A stretch of 64,000 nt of DNA from an uncultured Marinobacter sp. (GCF_913055835.1 NZ_CAJXKQ010000001.1:1-64000), one strand, 5' to 3'; counted from the stretch's first letter, positions 1 to 8,453 are shown. Notes: a model not told the origin generated them from the letters alone. Made by a program: numbers and translations.

Positions 1-2
1 CC

Positions 3-506
3 GCCCTGGCCTGGGAGCGGGCCCGCGCGATCGACGACCTCCACGCCGACAGCCCCGACCCCTTCGCCGGAGTTCCCGAGGCCGCCGCCGGAATGCTGGA
101 GGCCTGGTCGGCCCGCGATCCCGAGGCCGCCCTCGCCTTCCTCGCCGACGACGCGCGGGACCGGGTCGCACCCGGCCACTGGTCGGCGGTGCTGGAATCC
201 CTCGCGGCCTTCGATCCGGTCCGCAGCCTCGAGCTCGCCACCGCCGCCGATTCCGAAGGCGGCACCCTGCGACTCAGCGTCCTCGGGCACATCCGCCGGG
301 CGGGCGACGTGTCCCCGGCCTGGCCGCTGTTTGCCGACCTGCCATCGCCGCTGACGGGGGAAGCCCGCCACGCCGAACTCACCCGGGTGGTTTCCCTCCT
401 CGGCGGCGACGCCGACGAGGAGGCCCGCTGGATCGTCTGGCTGGAGTCGGACGACCCCTTCGCTGCGCCGCCGATCGCCCTGCCGGACCCCTGCCTCGCC
501 CGTTGA
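3..506 (+). CDS. hypothetical protein, 5' partial, GC-rich block
   Basis: An open frame enters from the left edge and continues to a TGA at 504-506; the first in-frame ATG is at 93 but coding clearly extends upstream, so the gene is 5'-truncated. The product is rich in Ala, Asp, Glu and Trp with a helical, repeat-like feel (segments such as WSARDPEAALAFLADDAR), which suggests a helical-repeat protein, but I recognise no family. Codon third positions are almost all G or C, unlike every gene after position 1032. The style recalls Verrucomicrobiota or Planctomycetota proteins; that is an impression only. It belongs to the block that I consider foreign to the rest of the window. Confidence 0.55.
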   Translation, partial: ALAWERARAIDDLHADSPDPFAGVPEAAAGMLEAWSARDPEAALAFLADDARDRVAPGHWSAVLESLAAFDPVRSLELATAADSEGGTLRLSVLGHIRRAGDVSPAWPLFADLPSPLTGEARHAELTRVVSLLGGDADEEARWIVWLESDDPFAAPPIALPDPCLAR

Positions 507-585
507 GCGGGACGGGAGCGACGCCACGCCCGCGCTTGCCCCCGCCGGCATCTCCGCCCACGCTGCGGCCGCGTCCAAACTCTCC

Positions 586-1031
586 ATGAAGCCCCAGTTC
601 GCCATCGCTTCCGTCGTCGTTGCCGTGCTCGCCACCGTGGTGGTCGAGGAGACCCGCATCGCCAAGCTGCGCGACGAGCTCAACCGGCTCAAGGCGATCC
701 CCGCCGACACCCCGCCGATCGTCCCCGTGGCGGACGATCCCGGAGAGCCAGGAGTGCCCGACCAACCGGCCGACGGCACCCTCGAGCCCCCGGACTCCGG
801 GGAAACGACCGTCACTCCCGCGGCCTCACCCGTCGGCTTCCGCGCGGTTCCCGAGGACTACCCCGAGCCCGCGCCCGAGCGGGTCAAGGCCCTCGCCCTC
901 AGCCCCTACGCGCTGCTCCACCTCGAACTCGGCCTCAACCCGCGGGAGTGCGCCTACCTCGACGACCTGCTCGAGCAGCGCGCCCGGAGCCTGCAACAGC
1001 TCGCCGGCCGCTGGCTCGCCTTGCCCGGCGC
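586..1031 (+). pseudogene. hypothetical membrane-anchored protein, 3' truncated at the junction
   Basis: Starts at ATG 586 with an N-terminal hydrophobic helix (about residues 4-20) followed by a charged, coiled-coil-like stretch (ETRIAKLRDELNRLKAI) and a Pro/Asp/Glu-rich linker, then a helical region. This is the layout of a small membrane-anchored protein of unknown function. The frame formally runs to a stop at 1045-1047, but from about 1030 the DNA belongs to another gene (radD), so the real C-terminus is missing. GC-rich codon use matches the preceding ORF. No family recognised. Confidence 0.5.
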
Positions 1032-1036
1032 AGGAT
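1024..1036. other. abrupt composition and gene junction (probable chimera)
   Basis: To the left, codons are nearly saturated with G/C at third positions; to the right, the DNA has ordinary moderate GC. The right side begins exactly inside a conserved RadD segment (RILVLTHVKELVEQN, first Arg codon at 1032), about 50 residues downstream of where RadD proteins start. No repeat, integrase or IS end is visible at the join. I infer a misassembly or library chimera in preference to a biological insertion. Confidence 0.75.
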
Positions 1037-2639
1037 TCTGGTGCTGACCCATGTGAAAGAGCTGGTTGAGCAGAATCACGCCAAGTACGAGAGTTACGGG
1101 TTAGCGGGCGGCATATTCTCCGCCGGGCTGAAGCGCAAGGAAAACCATCATCAGGTAACCTTTGCCAGCGTCCAGTCGGTCTCGGCCAATCTGGATCAGT
1201 TCCGGGATGAGTACTCGCTGGTGATCATTGATGAGTGCCATCGGGTAAGCGGGGATGACACCAGTCAGTATCAACGAATCATCGAGCTGTTGCGCGAGCA
1301 GAATGATTCCCTGAAAGTACTCGGGCTGACGGCCACGCCATATCGTCTGGCCATGGGCTGGATCTATCGCTATCACTACCGGGGCTTTGTTCGGGGTGAG
1401 GATGATAAGCCCTTTCAGCACTGCATTTATGAGCTGCCGTTGAGTTATATGATCAGTCGCGGCTATCTCACCAAGCCCGAACTCGTGAACGCCGCGGTCG
1501 CGCAATACGATTTCTCGGCGCTACCCCAGGACCGTTTTGGCGAATACGCGGAAAACGACGTAAACCAGCTCCTGAGCAAACACAAACGTGTGACCCGGTC
1601 GATCATTGAGCAGGTTGTGGAGTTGGCTGCTGAGCGTCAGGGGGTGATGATCTTTGCGGCCACCGTGGACCATGCACGGGAAGTCACGGACTATTTGCCA
1701 GAACATGAAACCGCCCTGATAACCGGCGCGACCGATCAAAAGGATCGGGACTTGCTGATTCAGCGCTTCAAGCAGCGGCAGCTGAAGTATCTGGTGAACG
1801 TCTCCGTGCTTACCACGGGCTTTGATGCGCCCCATGTGGACTTCATCGCCATTCTTCGGCCCACGCAGTCAGTCAGCCTGTATCAGCAGATCGTAGGCCG
1901 CGGTTTGCGGCTGGATGAGGGAAAGCAGGAGTGCCTGGTTATCGATTACGCCGGCAATCATGTGAACCTGCACCACCCGGAAGTTGGAGAGCCGAAACCG
2001 AATCCAGATAGCGAACCGGTTCAGGTGTTCTGCCCCGGCTGTGGGTTTGCCAATATCTTCTGGGGCAAAACCGACGGTGACGCCCGTGTGATCGAGCACT
2101 ACGGACGCCGATGCCAGGGACTGCTGGAGCCTTCAGAAGGGAAAGAGCCTTCGGAGTACAAAGAGCGCCCGCAGCAGTGTGACTACCGTTTCCGCTTCAA
2201 GGAGTGCCCGCACTGCGGGGCAGAGAATGATATCGCGGCCCGCAACTGTCATGAGTGCCACAAAGCCATCATCGACCCGGATGATCAGCTCCGGGATGCG
2301 CTGAAGCTCAAGGATGCCATGGTAATCCGCTGCGCCGGGATATCGCTGGTTGCGGAGGGCAGCAAGTTGAGAGTCACCTATCACGGTGAAGATGGGGAAG
2401 AACTTAACGAGCTGTTCGACCTGGGCAGGCCGGGCCAGCGCAGTGTTTTCAACAGAATATTTGGCCGCCGCTTTGCGAATGGCCAGGCTCCGAAAGCATT
2501 TAACTCAGCGGATGAGGTGCTTGAATTGCAGGCCCTGTTGCCGGCACCGGATTTTGTGATTGCACGTAAGGAGAAGCATTATTGGCGGGTGCAGGACCGG
2601 GTTTTTGATTACCAGGGCAGTTTTCGGAAGGCGTTTTGA
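1032..2639 (+). CDS. radD: RadD (YejH) ATP-dependent DNA repair helicase, 5' truncated
   Basis: SF2 helicase-family protein of the RadD/YejH type, which in E. coli acts in double-strand-break repair with RecA and SSB. Visible: motif II as DECH (IIDECHRVS), motif III-like LTATPYR, motif V/VI region ending in QQIVGRGLRL, then Cys pairs of a zinc finger (CPGCGF, and CPHCGAENDIAARNCHEC) and a C-terminal domain ending KVFDYQG-like (RVFDYQGSFRKAF). Alignment by eye to E. coli RadD is close throughout, but the first ~50 residues, including the Walker A PTGAGKS motif, are replaced by unrelated GC-rich DNA. The 535 retained residues plus 50 match the family length of about 586. As given, it could not bind ATP. 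Confidence 0.9.
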   Translation, partial: RILVLTHVKELVEQNHAKYESYGLAGGIFSAGLKRKENHHQVTFASVQSVSANLDQFRDEYSLVIIDECHRVSGDDTSQYQRIIELLREQNDSLKVLGLTATPYRLAMGWIYRYHYRGFVRGEDDKPFQHCIYELPLSYMISRGYLTKPELVNAAVAQYDFSALPQDRFGEYAENDVNQLLSKHKRVTRSIIEQVVELAAERQGVMIFAATVDHAREVTDYLPEHETALITGATDQKDRDLLIQRFKQRQLKYLVNVSVLTTGFDAPHVDFIAILRPTQSVSLYQQIVGRGLRLDEGKQECLVIDYAGNHVNLHHPEVGEPKPNPDSEPVQVFCPGCGFANIFWGKTDGDARVIEHYGRRCQGLLEPSEGKEPSEYKERPQQCDYRFRFKECPHCGAENDIAARNCHECHKAIIDPDDQLRDALKLKDAMVIRCAGISLVAEGSKLRVTYHGEDGEELNELFDLGRPGQRSVFNRIFGRRFANGQAPKAFNSADEVLELQALLPAPDFVIARKEKHYWRVQDRVFDYQGSFRKAF

Positions 2640-2642
2640 AGA

Positions 2643-2674
2643 CCCAGATTGGGTAAGAAATTACCCAATCCGGG
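2643..2674. terminator. stem-loop with GAAA loop after radD
   Basis: Perfect 10-bp inverted repeat GATTGGGTAA (2647-2656) / TTACCCAATC (2661-2670) with a GAAA tetraloop; CCC (2643-2645) and GGG (2672-2674) can extend the stem past one mismatch. It lies 4 nt after the radD stop and before the end of the convergent gene at 2697, a good place for a bidirectional terminator. There is no clear U-run, so it could instead be an mRNA 3'-end stabiliser. Confidence 0.6.
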
Positions 2675-2696
2675 TAGCATTTGGGGGGATGACCTA

Positions 2697-3104
2697 TCAT
2701 CCGAACGCTGGCTGTTCTGGTTTGCTGCTGGCAACCCGCTTCATCCACGCCATGTCCAGCGGAACCAGCACATTCAGCGCGAAGAGCACCCAGCCCAAAG
2801 GTTGCAGGCTCGCGGCAAACCATATCATCAGGCCAAGGGCCATCAGGCTCCAGGTGACATCGACCACAATCATCAGCTTGAGGAACTTCTCCTGCCACTG
2901 TTCCTTGCTCGCGATAGCGGCCATATCCACACACCACAGCAGCATCACGATGCCCACTACCATGTAGAAGGTGGCGCCGGGTCCTCCCGCCCACTGGGCA
3001 ATCGGTTCAGCGGCCAGAATCAAAGCCAGCGCCAGGGGTGTGGAAAGGAAAACATCGCTCAAGAGTATTTGCTTGACACTGAATCGACGAATCAGGTTTT
3101 TCAT
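2697..3104 (-). CDS. small four-helix inner-membrane protein, unknown function
   Basis: 135 residues with about four hydrophobic segments (roughly 14-34, 42-62, 74-98 and 102-122), so an integral inner-membrane protein. The start at 3104 has a GAGGTGA ribosome site 5 nt upstream. It is transcribed away from the XRE-type regulator that starts at 3255, and a perfect 17-bp palindrome sits between the two, so it is a likely target of that regulator. I do not recognise the family. The longer plus-strand frames across this region look like shadows. Confidence 0.7.
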   Translation of the reverse strand: MKNLIRRFSVKQILLSDVFLSTPLALALILAAEPIAQWAGGPGATFYMVVGIVMLLWCVDMAAIASKEQWQEKFLKLMIVVDVTWSLMALGLMIWFAASLQPLGWVLFALNVLVPLDMAWMKRVASSKPEQPAFG

Positions 3105-3178
3105 AGGATCACCTCAATCGGGTTTCGCAATGGGTTGGACTACACTGCAAAGCTTCTACCCGGCCGGTGATAGTCTCA

Positions 3179-3195
3179 ATTACCTGTGAGGTAAT
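3179..3195. promoter_or_regulatory. 17-bp palindrome, candidate XRE operator
   Basis: ATTACCT-GTG-AGGTAAT is a perfect 7-bp inverted repeat with a 3-bp centre. It lies 75 bp upstream of the membrane-protein start (3104, minus) and 60 bp upstream of the regulator start (3255, plus). Such palindromes between a helix-turn-helix regulator and a divergent gene are usually its own operator. Confidence 0.6.
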
Positions 3196-3254
3196 GGTTC
3201 CGCCTACCCTCGGCTAAGATAATGCCTGAACACTCGGAATTTACGGGAAACCCA

Positions 3255-4037
3255 ATGAGCGCCTTCGGTACGCTATTCAGAGAAATGCGGCAGGGCAAAC
3301 GCCTGAGCCAGATGGATTTTGCCCTTGGGTGTGAGGTGTCGCCCAAACACATCAGCTTTCTGGAAACCGGCCGCAGCAAGCCCAGCAAAGGCATGGTTCT
3401 GCATTTAGCACAGATGCTGCAGGCGGATCTGGCCGGAACCAATCGGCTCTTGTCGGCGGCGGGATACAGCCAGGTTTATTCCGACCAGGATCTGAACGCG
3501 CCTGGTATGGCCGTGATCAGGGAGGCGCTTGGGCACCTGTTGCAGGGACACCTGCCTTACCCGGCTGTGGTGTTCGACCATGAGTATTATCTGGTAATGG
3601 CCAACCAGGCCATGCAGGCGATGATGGCGAAGATGATGGAGCTGGGAGCCCAATTTCCGGCACGGCCGAACTTCTTGCTGTCGCTGCTGAATGAGCACAG
3701 TATGAAACCCTTCGTGGGTGACTGGGAGAATATTGCCTGCCACATGCTGCAACGTGTCTACCATGAGCACCTTGCCGGCCCCTTCCGGGATCAGCCCAAC
3801 CGATTGCTTGAGCACGCTTTGACCGTACCCGGCGTTCCTCAGAACTGGAAAAGCCACGTGGTGGAGCACCTGGACTACCCGGCGATTCCTTTCACACTGA
3901 ATCTTGGGGATCAGCAGCTCAGGATCTTTTCCACCATCGCAACCATCGGCACGCCGTTGGACGTGACCGCCCAGAATCTGCGCATTGAGCATTTCTTTCC
4001 GATGGATGACGCCAGCAAGGCGTATTGGCAGGGATAA
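3255..4037 (+). CDS. XRE-family regulator with MmyB-like ligand domain
   Basis: N-terminal helix-turn-helix of the Cro/XRE type (about residues 1-60: FGTLFREMRQGKRLSQMDFA...SPKHISFLETGRSKPSKGM), followed by a ~180-residue C-terminal domain with the MmyB/MLTR ligand-binding look (PYPAVVFDHEYYLVMAN...). Proteins of this class repress nearby genes and respond to a small, often hydrophobic, ligand. I chose ATG 3255 (MSAFGTLFRE), where homologues typically begin; ATG 3222 in frame adds 11 unlikely residues and has no ribosome site. The palindrome at 3179-3195 is its probable operator, and the divergent membrane gene its probable target. Confidence 0.8.
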   Translation: MSAFGTLFREMRQGKRLSQMDFALGCEVSPKHISFLETGRSKPSKGMVLHLAQMLQADLAGTNRLLSAAGYSQVYSDQDLNAPGMAVIREALGHLLQGHLPYPAVVFDHEYYLVMANQAMQAMMAKMMELGAQFPARPNFLLSLLNEHSMKPFVGDWENIACHMLQRVYHEHLAGPFRDQPNRLLEHALTVPGVPQNWKSHVVEHLDYPAIPFTLNLGDQQLRIFSTIATIGTPLDVTAQNLRIEHFFPMDDASKAYWQG

Positions 4038-4110
4038 AACCAATTTCCGCTCTGAAGTCACATCCGCTGCCGGTTACAATGGCGTATCTTTAAACGTAAA
4101 AGAGAGCCTT

Positions 4111-4593
4111 ATGCCAATCGAAAAGAATCAGGTGGTTTTGTTCCACTACAGCGTGCGTGACGAACAAGACAACGTTGTTGAAGACTCCCATGGCGGCGAG
4201 CCTAATGCCTACCTGCATGGCTATGGCGGCATTATCAAGGGCCTGGAAGAAGCCCTGGAAGGTCGCGATGCTGGCGATACGTTCAGCGTTACCGTTACTC
4301 CGGATAAAGCCTACGGGCCCCGCAAGCCCGATGCCATCCAGCGGGTGCCGATCAAGCATTTGATGGGAGCCAAACGCTGGAAGGCGGGTATGGTTGCCCA
4401 GGTTCAGACGGAGCATGGTCCGCGCCATGTGGTGGTTGCCAAGGTGGGCCACAAGTTTGCCGATGTTGATACCAACCATCCGATGGCAGGCAGAACCCTG
4501 ACCTTTGATATTGAAGTGATTGACGTGCGCGCCGCTACTTCGGAAGAGCTGGCCCATGGTCACGCACATGGCCCCGGTGGGCACCATCACTAA
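4111..4593 (+). CDS. slyD: SlyD-like FKBP peptidyl-prolyl isomerase
   Basis: 160 residues with the SlyD layout: FKBP halves (residues ~1-70 and 120-145) around an inserted-in-flap chaperone domain, with signatures GGIIKGLEEALEGRDAGD and AYGPRKPDAIQRVP. The C-terminus is His-rich (HGHAHGPGGHHH), the metal-binding tail typical of SlyD. Expected to be a cytoplasmic prolyl isomerase/chaperone that also handles nickel. ATG 4111 was chosen over upstream starts because it opens the canonical MPIEKNQVV sequence. A 7-bp inverted repeat (TTCCAGA-TGT-TCTGGAA, 4597-4613) directly after the stop may end the transcript. Confidence 0.9.
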   Translation: MPIEKNQVVLFHYSVRDEQDNVVEDSHGGEPNAYLHGYGGIIKGLEEALEGRDAGDTFSVTVTPDKAYGPRKPDAIQRVPIKHLMGAKRWKAGMVAQVQTEHGPRHVVVAKVGHKFADVDTNHPMAGRTLTFDIEVIDVRAATSEELAHGHAHGPGGHHH

Positions 4594-4765
4594 GCATTCC
4601 AGATGTTCTGGAAGTGGATATTACCGGGCCACGCTTATTGCCTGCTCCATGAGACAAAACCCTCGTCGGGGTTGAATTCATCCGCTGCCCCACGCATGTT
4701 TGTGGTACGAAGCATTCACAGTGCCGCATTTTCCCAGAATGTTTTTCAAGGCAACGGGAGGAAGC

Positions 4766-5755
4766 ATGGAAAAGCGAACGTTCGGAAACACAGACATTCA
4801 GGTCACACCCGTTGGGCTCGGTACCTGGGCCATCGGTGGCTGGATGTGGGGAGGAACGGACGAAGCCCAGTCCATTGATACTATCCATCGGGCTATTGAT
4901 AAAGGTATTGGCCTGGTCGACACGGCTCCGGTATACGGCTTTGGGCGCTCCGAGGAAATCGTGGGCAAGGCCCTCGCCGATGGCCGGCGAGACGAGGTGG
5001 CGCTGGCTACCAAGGTGGCTCTGAACTGGAACGATGATCACGATAAGGTCTGGCGGGATGCCACTGCCGCACGCATTGAGCGGGAAGTTGAAGACTCCCT
5101 GAAACGCCTTCAGACGGACCGGATCGATATTTACCAGGTTCACTGGCCGGACCCAGAAACGCCGATGGAGGAAACCGCCCGGGCCCTGGAAAAGCTCTAC
5201 CAGGCTGGGAAGATCCGTGCCGTGGGGGTCAGTAACTTCACCCCCGAGCAGATGGACGAACTGCAGAAGAGCGTGCCTCTGCACAGCTTGCAGCCTCCGT
5301 ATAATCTGTTTGAACGGGAGATAGAAAAAGACATCCTGCCGTACTGCCGGGAACATGGCATTGCCACCATCACCTACGGCGGTCTTTGCCGTGGCCTGTT
5401 GACTGGAAAAATGCGGGAAGATACCCAGTTCACCGGCGATGATCTTCGCAAGAACGATCCCAAGTTCCAGGGTGATCGCTATCGCCAGTACCTGAACGCG
5501 GTAGCCGAACTGGACAGGTTTGCCCGAGAGCGGTACCAGAAAAATGTTCTGGCTCTGGCTCTTCGCTGGTTGGTGGATCAACCTGGCGTCACAACAGCCC
5601 TGTGGGGTGCGAGAAGACCGGAACAGCTCGACCCGGTTGACGAAATCGACGGCTGGTCTCTCGACAAGGAGGCAATGGCCGAAATCGATGACATTCTGGA
5701 TCGGTGCATAACGGACCCCGTTGGGCCCGAGTTCATGGCGCCGCCGACCCGTTAA
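4766..5755 (+). CDS. aldo/keto reductase
   Basis: 329-residue NADPH-dependent aldo/keto reductase TIM barrel. The catalytic tetrad is visible as D52, Y57 (VDTAPVYGFG), K83 (ATKV) and H126 (QVHWPDP), and the C-terminal cofactor region reads TTALWGARRPEQLD. It most resembles the AKR11/AKR12-type general stress reductases; the substrate cannot be told. ATG 4766 has an excellent ribosome site (GGGAGGA); the in-frame start at 4700 adds an implausible 22 residues. Apparently monocistronic. Confidence 0.9.
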   Translation: MEKRTFGNTDIQVTPVGLGTWAIGGWMWGGTDEAQSIDTIHRAIDKGIGLVDTAPVYGFGRSEEIVGKALADGRRDEVALATKVALNWNDDHDKVWRDATAARIEREVEDSLKRLQTDRIDIYQVHWPDPETPMEETARALEKLYQAGKIRAVGVSNFTPEQMDELQKSVPLHSLQPPYNLFEREIEKDILPYCREHGIATITYGGLCRGLLTGKMREDTQFTGDDLRKNDPKFQGDRYRQYLNAVAELDRFARERYQKNVLALALRWLVDQPGVTTALWGARRPEQLDPVDEIDGWSLDKEAMAEIDDILDRCITDPVGPEFMAPPTR

Positions 5756-5919
5756 ATCTCCCCAAAAAACCGGGTTCTTTGCAGTGACCAATGGACAGAG
5801 TGCAGGGAGCCCGGTAAGCCTGTCACACGAAGCGACCATGCGTGTTGGCATACCCTGCTTTTCGCTGTACCTTTTTCGCTACCACAACTATCTCTCATCT
5901 CTCGGTCGGGTAAGGCGCA

Positions 5920-6867
5920 GTGTTCAAAAGGTTAAGGAAAGCCGTGCATCCAGTGGTGGTTTTAACGCTGTTTCTGATGGCTGCATGCCCGGTTTCCGCG
6001 AAGATCTATAAATGGGTGGATGAAAACGGTCAGGTACATTTTGGCGACCGGCAGGATCACCGGGTCGCGCAGGAAGTGGTCAATATTAAGCCGGGCGACT
6101 CGGATTGGTCGCGTTTTGAGATCGATATCGAAACGGTTGATGTTTTACTGACTTTCGAGGAACGCCGGCAGATCGTTGAAGGCGTGAACAACGTCTATGA
6201 GTTTTTTGATCGGGTGATGTCCTTTGATATGCACAGGACAGTGCCAGTCAACATTCTGATCCTCAAGGACAGCGCCGCATACGCGAACTACCTTATCCGC
6301 AGGAACCGGGGTATGTCGGTCGCATCCTATGGTCTTTATATACCGTCCGAAAATCAGATCGTCGTCTATGTGCGGAAAAACAGAAGTCTCACCTTCCAGA
6401 CTATCAAACACGAAGTGAGTCATGCGGTGATTGATACCATCATTCCTTATGCGCCGGCATGGCTGAACGAAGGTCTGGCCGAGCAGATGGAGACAATCGA
6501 GCGTGATGAGTCGGGTTTGTACTTCGAGCGCCACCATGAGAACCGGTGGGTTGTCGATCAGGCTCGTGAGCAAGGCCGTCTGGCGGGTATTGACCAACTA
6601 TTGAAGTTGCCAAGCAATAAGTGGCGTCACTCAGACCTGTCGGGGCGCGGAAGCTTGAGGGCCCAGTCCGGTCAGTTCGTGTATTTCCTGCTATCCAATC
6701 CAACCCGCCGAAACTTTGTGGTGCGGCTGATGCACAATTTTAACCGGGGGGATCGAACCCTCTCGTATTATCTGGTGGATGATAATTACATTGGCGGTAT
6801 CACCATGCTGGCTCTGGACTGGCGGCGGTGGCTGCATGATCAGGGGGCGGGCGTCATCCGGCTTTAG
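5920..6867 (+). CDS. secreted DUF4124 protein with HExxH metallopeptidase-like domain
   Basis: 315 residues from GTG 5920. A signal peptide (about residues 1-27, ending VSA) is followed by a DUF4124 module (KIYKWVDENGQVHFGDRQ), which is common on gammaproteobacterial envelope proteins. The rest looks like a 'peptidase MA'-type gluzincin domain: HEVSH at 164-168 and a likely third zinc ligand E184 in WLNEGLAEQ. It should therefore act in the periplasm as a metallopeptidase, or be a degenerate one; both zinc-binding motifs are intact. The substrate is unknown and neighbours give no hint. Confidence 0.75.
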   Translation: MFKRLRKAVHPVVVLTLFLMAACPVSAKIYKWVDENGQVHFGDRQDHRVAQEVVNIKPGDSDWSRFEIDIETVDVLLTFEERRQIVEGVNNVYEFFDRVMSFDMHRTVPVNILILKDSAAYANYLIRRNRGMSVASYGLYIPSENQIVVYVRKNRSLTFQTIKHEVSHAVIDTIIPYAPAWLNEGLAEQMETIERDESGLYFERHHENRWVVDQAREQGRLAGIDQLLKLPSNKWRHSDLSGRGSLRAQSGQFVYFLLSNPTRRNFVVRLMHNFNRGDRTLSYYLVDDNYIGGITMLALDWRRWLHDQGAGVIRL

Positions 6868-7002
6868 CGGTCTTTTGCCGTTCGGGCACCAATTTCGGGC
6901 TTGCCTGTCCTAGTCTGGTGTAATCGCCGATGCGTAAGTGTCTCTGGGGTCTGAGCAAACGTGCGTCGTTACCCCGACAAAATTGCGAAAGGAGGATCGG
7001 AT

Positions 7003-7383
7003 ATGCCTCAGCTTCGTTTTACCTATCTCGTTTGTTTTGCTGTTCTTGCTGCTTTTCTCGCCGCCTCTGCTGCACAGGCCCACCACGGCTGGGCGTGGGC
7101 CACAGACGAGGAATTTGAAATTACTGGAGTCATTCAGTCAGTACGCCTTGGCAATCCCCATGGCGAGGTAACTTTAAGGGTGAATGGCGAGGATTGGGTT
7201 GTGGAGGTCGGCCAGCCCTGGCGCAACGACCGCGTTGGGCTCACCAAGGAAATGTTGAGCCAGGGCCGGGAATTGACCGTGCATGGCCACCGCTCCGCCA
7301 AAGAGGGCGAACGATTGGTGAAGGCTGAACGGGTTGTGATCGACGGAAAAGATTACGATCTGTACCCCGGCCGGGCTTCCTGA
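7003..7383 (+). CDS. DUF6152-type periplasmic protein
   Basis: 126 residues with a clear signal peptide (about 1-24, cleaved after AQA) and a mature start HHGWAWATDEEFEITG, the hallmark of the DUF6152 family, a small beta-barrel fold of unknown function often suspected of metal or substrate binding through the HHGW motif. ATG 7003 follows AAAGGAGG. It lies 8 nt before the membrane-protein gene at 7392, so the two form an operon and probably one complex. Confidence 0.75.
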   Translation: MPQLRFTYLVCFAVLAAFLAASAAQAHHGWAWATDEEFEITGVIQSVRLGNPHGEVTLRVNGEDWVVEVGQPWRNDRVGLTKEMLSQGRELTVHGHRSAKEGERLVKAERVVIDGKDYDLYPGRAS

Positions 7384-7391
7384 ACCCAGGG

Positions 7392-7877
7392 ATGATTGAG
7401 CAAGCGCTGGTCTCCGTCGAAAATCTGGCCTTGGTCTCAGCCCTGCGCAATTCCACGTTCATGTACCCGCTGGTAAACGCCGGGCACATTCTCGGGATTT
7501 CCTTACTGGTGGGAAGCATCGTGCCGCTGGATTTGCGCCTGCTGGGGTTTTGGCGGGCCTATCCGGTGATGGTGTTTGTCGACGTGCTCCGCGTTACAGC
7601 CGCGATTGGCCTGGCGCTGGCGGTTGTTTGTGGGGCGCTATTGTTCGCCACCGCGGCCGCAGACTACGCCAGATCTCCGCTGTTCCAGGCGAAAATGGGG
7701 CTTGTCGTGTTGGGCGTGTTGAACGCGTTCACTCTGGGGCGGATGATGAAACGCCAGAATATACGAAGCCTCCCGATGGAGTCTTCCATGCCTCTGGCCC
7801 TCAGGGCAGGGGGGTTGCTTTCCTTGGGTGTCTGGATCAGCGTACTGATTCTCGGCAGGTTACTGGGGTATTTCTGA
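7392..7877 (+). CDS. multi-helix membrane protein (DUF6644/DUF2214-like), partner of DUF6152 protein
   Basis: 161 residues with about four transmembrane segments (roughly 30-50, 65-90, 98-116 and 138-158). It resembles the DUF6644/DUF2214-type membrane proteins that accompany DUF6152 proteins; the assignment is from overall pattern and is tentative. Translation is likely coupled to the preceding gene (8-nt gap). Its 3' end overlaps the convergent NUDIX gene by 18 nt. Confidence 0.65.
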   Translation: MIEQALVSVENLALVSALRNSTFMYPLVNAGHILGISLLVGSIVPLDLRLLGFWRAYPVMVFVDVLRVTAAIGLALAVVCGALLFATAAADYARSPLFQAKMGLVVLGVLNAFTLGRMMKRQNIRSLPMESSMPLALRAGGLLSLGVWISVLILGRLLGYF

Positions 7878-8453
7878 CCTTGCGTTGATACTCGTCGCCA
7901 GCAACTCCTGCAACATGCTGTAGCTCAGCCCCCAAATGCAGGCATCCTGATAGCGGCAACAGGGCATGTTCAGGGTGCCGAGAGGTGTGCGCCAGGGAAG
8001 CCGCCCCTGGTTTTCGCCGGCAGCGAGGTAGTCCATGGGTACCCAGACGACCCGCTCGACTTCATGGTTGGGCGAGACCAACTTTGATCCCCGCCACTCG
8101 AACACGTAGGGGGTAACCACCATCGGGCGCCAGCGATTGTGATGTCGGGTGATCAGATCTGATAGCCGGGTCTGAAAGCGGCCGTGGCGCCTCAGATCCA
8201 TGCCGGTTTCTTCCAGCGTTTCCCGCTCTGCGGCAGCACGGGTAGAGTCATCTTCCGGTTGCAGGCGGCCGCCTGGAAAAGCCATGTCGCCAGACCAGGG
8301 GTCGCCCTCCCGACGGGCCCGCTGGATAAAGAGCAACTCCTTGCCGCCGCTATCTGCTGTTCGGAAGATAAGGGCGACGGAAGCTCGGGCGAATCGACGC
8401 CGAAACGGTATTTTATGAGGGCGCAAATGGCTTGCCCAGGACTTCGAGGTCAC
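7860..8453 (-). CDS. NUDIX hydrolase, CoA pyrophosphatase type
   Basis: 197 residues from a GTG start preceded by AGAGGATAG. The NUDIX box is complete: GGRLQPEDDSTRAAAERETLEETG, broken here as GGRLQP...ERETLEETG with the catalytic REuxEE glutamates. The preceding FIQRARREGDPWSGDMAFPGG segment is the signature of the NudL/YeaB CoA-pyrophosphatase subgroup, which cleaves CoA to phosphopantetheine and 3',5'-ADP. Cytoplasmic. Its end overlaps the convergent membrane gene by 18 nt. Confidence 0.85.
   Translation of the reverse strand: MTSKSWASHLRPHKIPFRRRFARASVALIFRTADSGGKELLFIQRARREGDPWSGDMAFPGGRLQPEDDSTRAAAERETLEETGMDLRRHGRFQTRLSDLITRHHNRWRPMVVTPYVFEWRGSKLVSPNHEVERVVWVPMDYLAAGENQGRLPWRTPLGTLNMPCCRYQDACIWGLSYSMLQELLATSINARSEIPQ

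Noticed and set aside
379..1069. Several overlapping frames on both strands in the first kilobase
   Set aside because: Very high GC removes stop codons, so spurious long frames are expected; only the two frames with coherent protein character were kept.
4535..5851. 438-codon minus-strand frame opposite the aldo/keto reductase
   Set aside because: It lies antisense to a clearly recognised enzyme and its product has no domain-like character.
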